NCBI RefSeq assembly: GCF_000337455.1
Contig: NZ_AOIU01000003.1
Location: 57,395 to 121,394 of the forward strand
Reading direction: 5' to 3'
DNA length: 64,000 nt
Source: Halosimplex carlsbadense 2-9-1
Lineage (GTDB): Archaea; Halobacteriota; Halobacteria; Halobacteriales; Haloarculaceae
The translations under genes were made by a program, and so were the position numbers. Shown piece after piece: positions 63,973-64,000 of the stretch. Numbering within the stretch: the first letter of the stretch is position 1; each line of letters begins with the position of its first letter. The notes beneath the pieces were generated by a model. That model was not told the DNA's origin. It saw nothing but the letters and a program-made list of their open reading frames with translations, and did no database searches.

Positions 63973-64000
63973 CGCTTACCCTTTCCCGACGAGCCGCATA

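Overview
The window comes from a halophilic archaeon of class Halobacteria. GC is high, the proteins are acidic, most operon genes overlap by four bases (ATGA or GTGA), Tat-type lipoprotein signals are common, and there are lineage markers: a BAT/HTH_10 regulator, CdrL-CdrS-FtsZ2, the aCPSF1/FttA nuclease and the CbiZ-CobY form of cobalamin salvage. The genus cannot be fixed from this stretch.

Chromosomal part, 1-40.2 kb. It opens with an Hsp20 chaperone, a multi-PAS/GAF regulator, a winged-helix regulator with its own dyad sites, and a truncated hemoglobin. A minus-strand operon (14902 to 4858) follows: a peptide-type ABC importer, a hydantoinase-like amidohydrolase, an M20 N-carbamoyl hydrolase, a DUF3830 protein and a D-2-hydroxyacid dehydrogenase. 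An IclR regulator is divergent to it. Together they look like an uptake and breakdown route for a cyclic ureide or N-carbamoyl compound. Next come NikR, FttA, a MinD/ParA ATPase with a partner, a frameshifted regulator relic, a Tat-exported GH5 glycosidase with two PKD repeats, an MFS transporter, CbiP, a methyltransferase, an ABC exporter, and a cobalamin salvage cluster (CobO, CbiZ, CobD, CobY, CobS, CbiB and a HAD phosphatase). The block ends with small zinc proteins and an FNT channel.

Integrated part, 40.24-58.49 kb. The 3' end of an intact tRNA-Tyr(GTA) gene (58469-58542, minus strand) is repeated at 40244 (27 of 28 bases) and, as a 15-base core, at 45467. Two elements therefore lie in tandem at one tRNA. 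The distal 5.2-kb element has a frameshifted tyrosine integrase, a PrimPol-type replication protein, a duplicated remnant of that protein's C-terminus, RNase HI, a low-GC DUF268 methyltransferase-like gene, and four copies of a 22-base repeat at gene borders. The proximal 13-kb element is a pleolipovirus-like provirus. It has an integrase with a coupled zinc-finger protein, a repressor-like wHTH, an AT-rich unknown gene, and a structural block of VP3-like membrane protein, VP4-like spike, two membrane proteins and a VP8-like ATPase. A nuclease-like gene with two lesions follows, then a convergent replication operon (Rep-like protein, a 47-residue ORF, HTH, C5-methyltransferase-like protein and a small Cys protein).

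Beyond the tRNA, 58.5-64 kb. This part holds cell division control (cdrL, cdrS, ftsZ2) with striking GTAAGACG/CGTCTTAC sites between cdrL and cdrS, the tRNA thiolation protein NcsA and a membrane histidine kinase.
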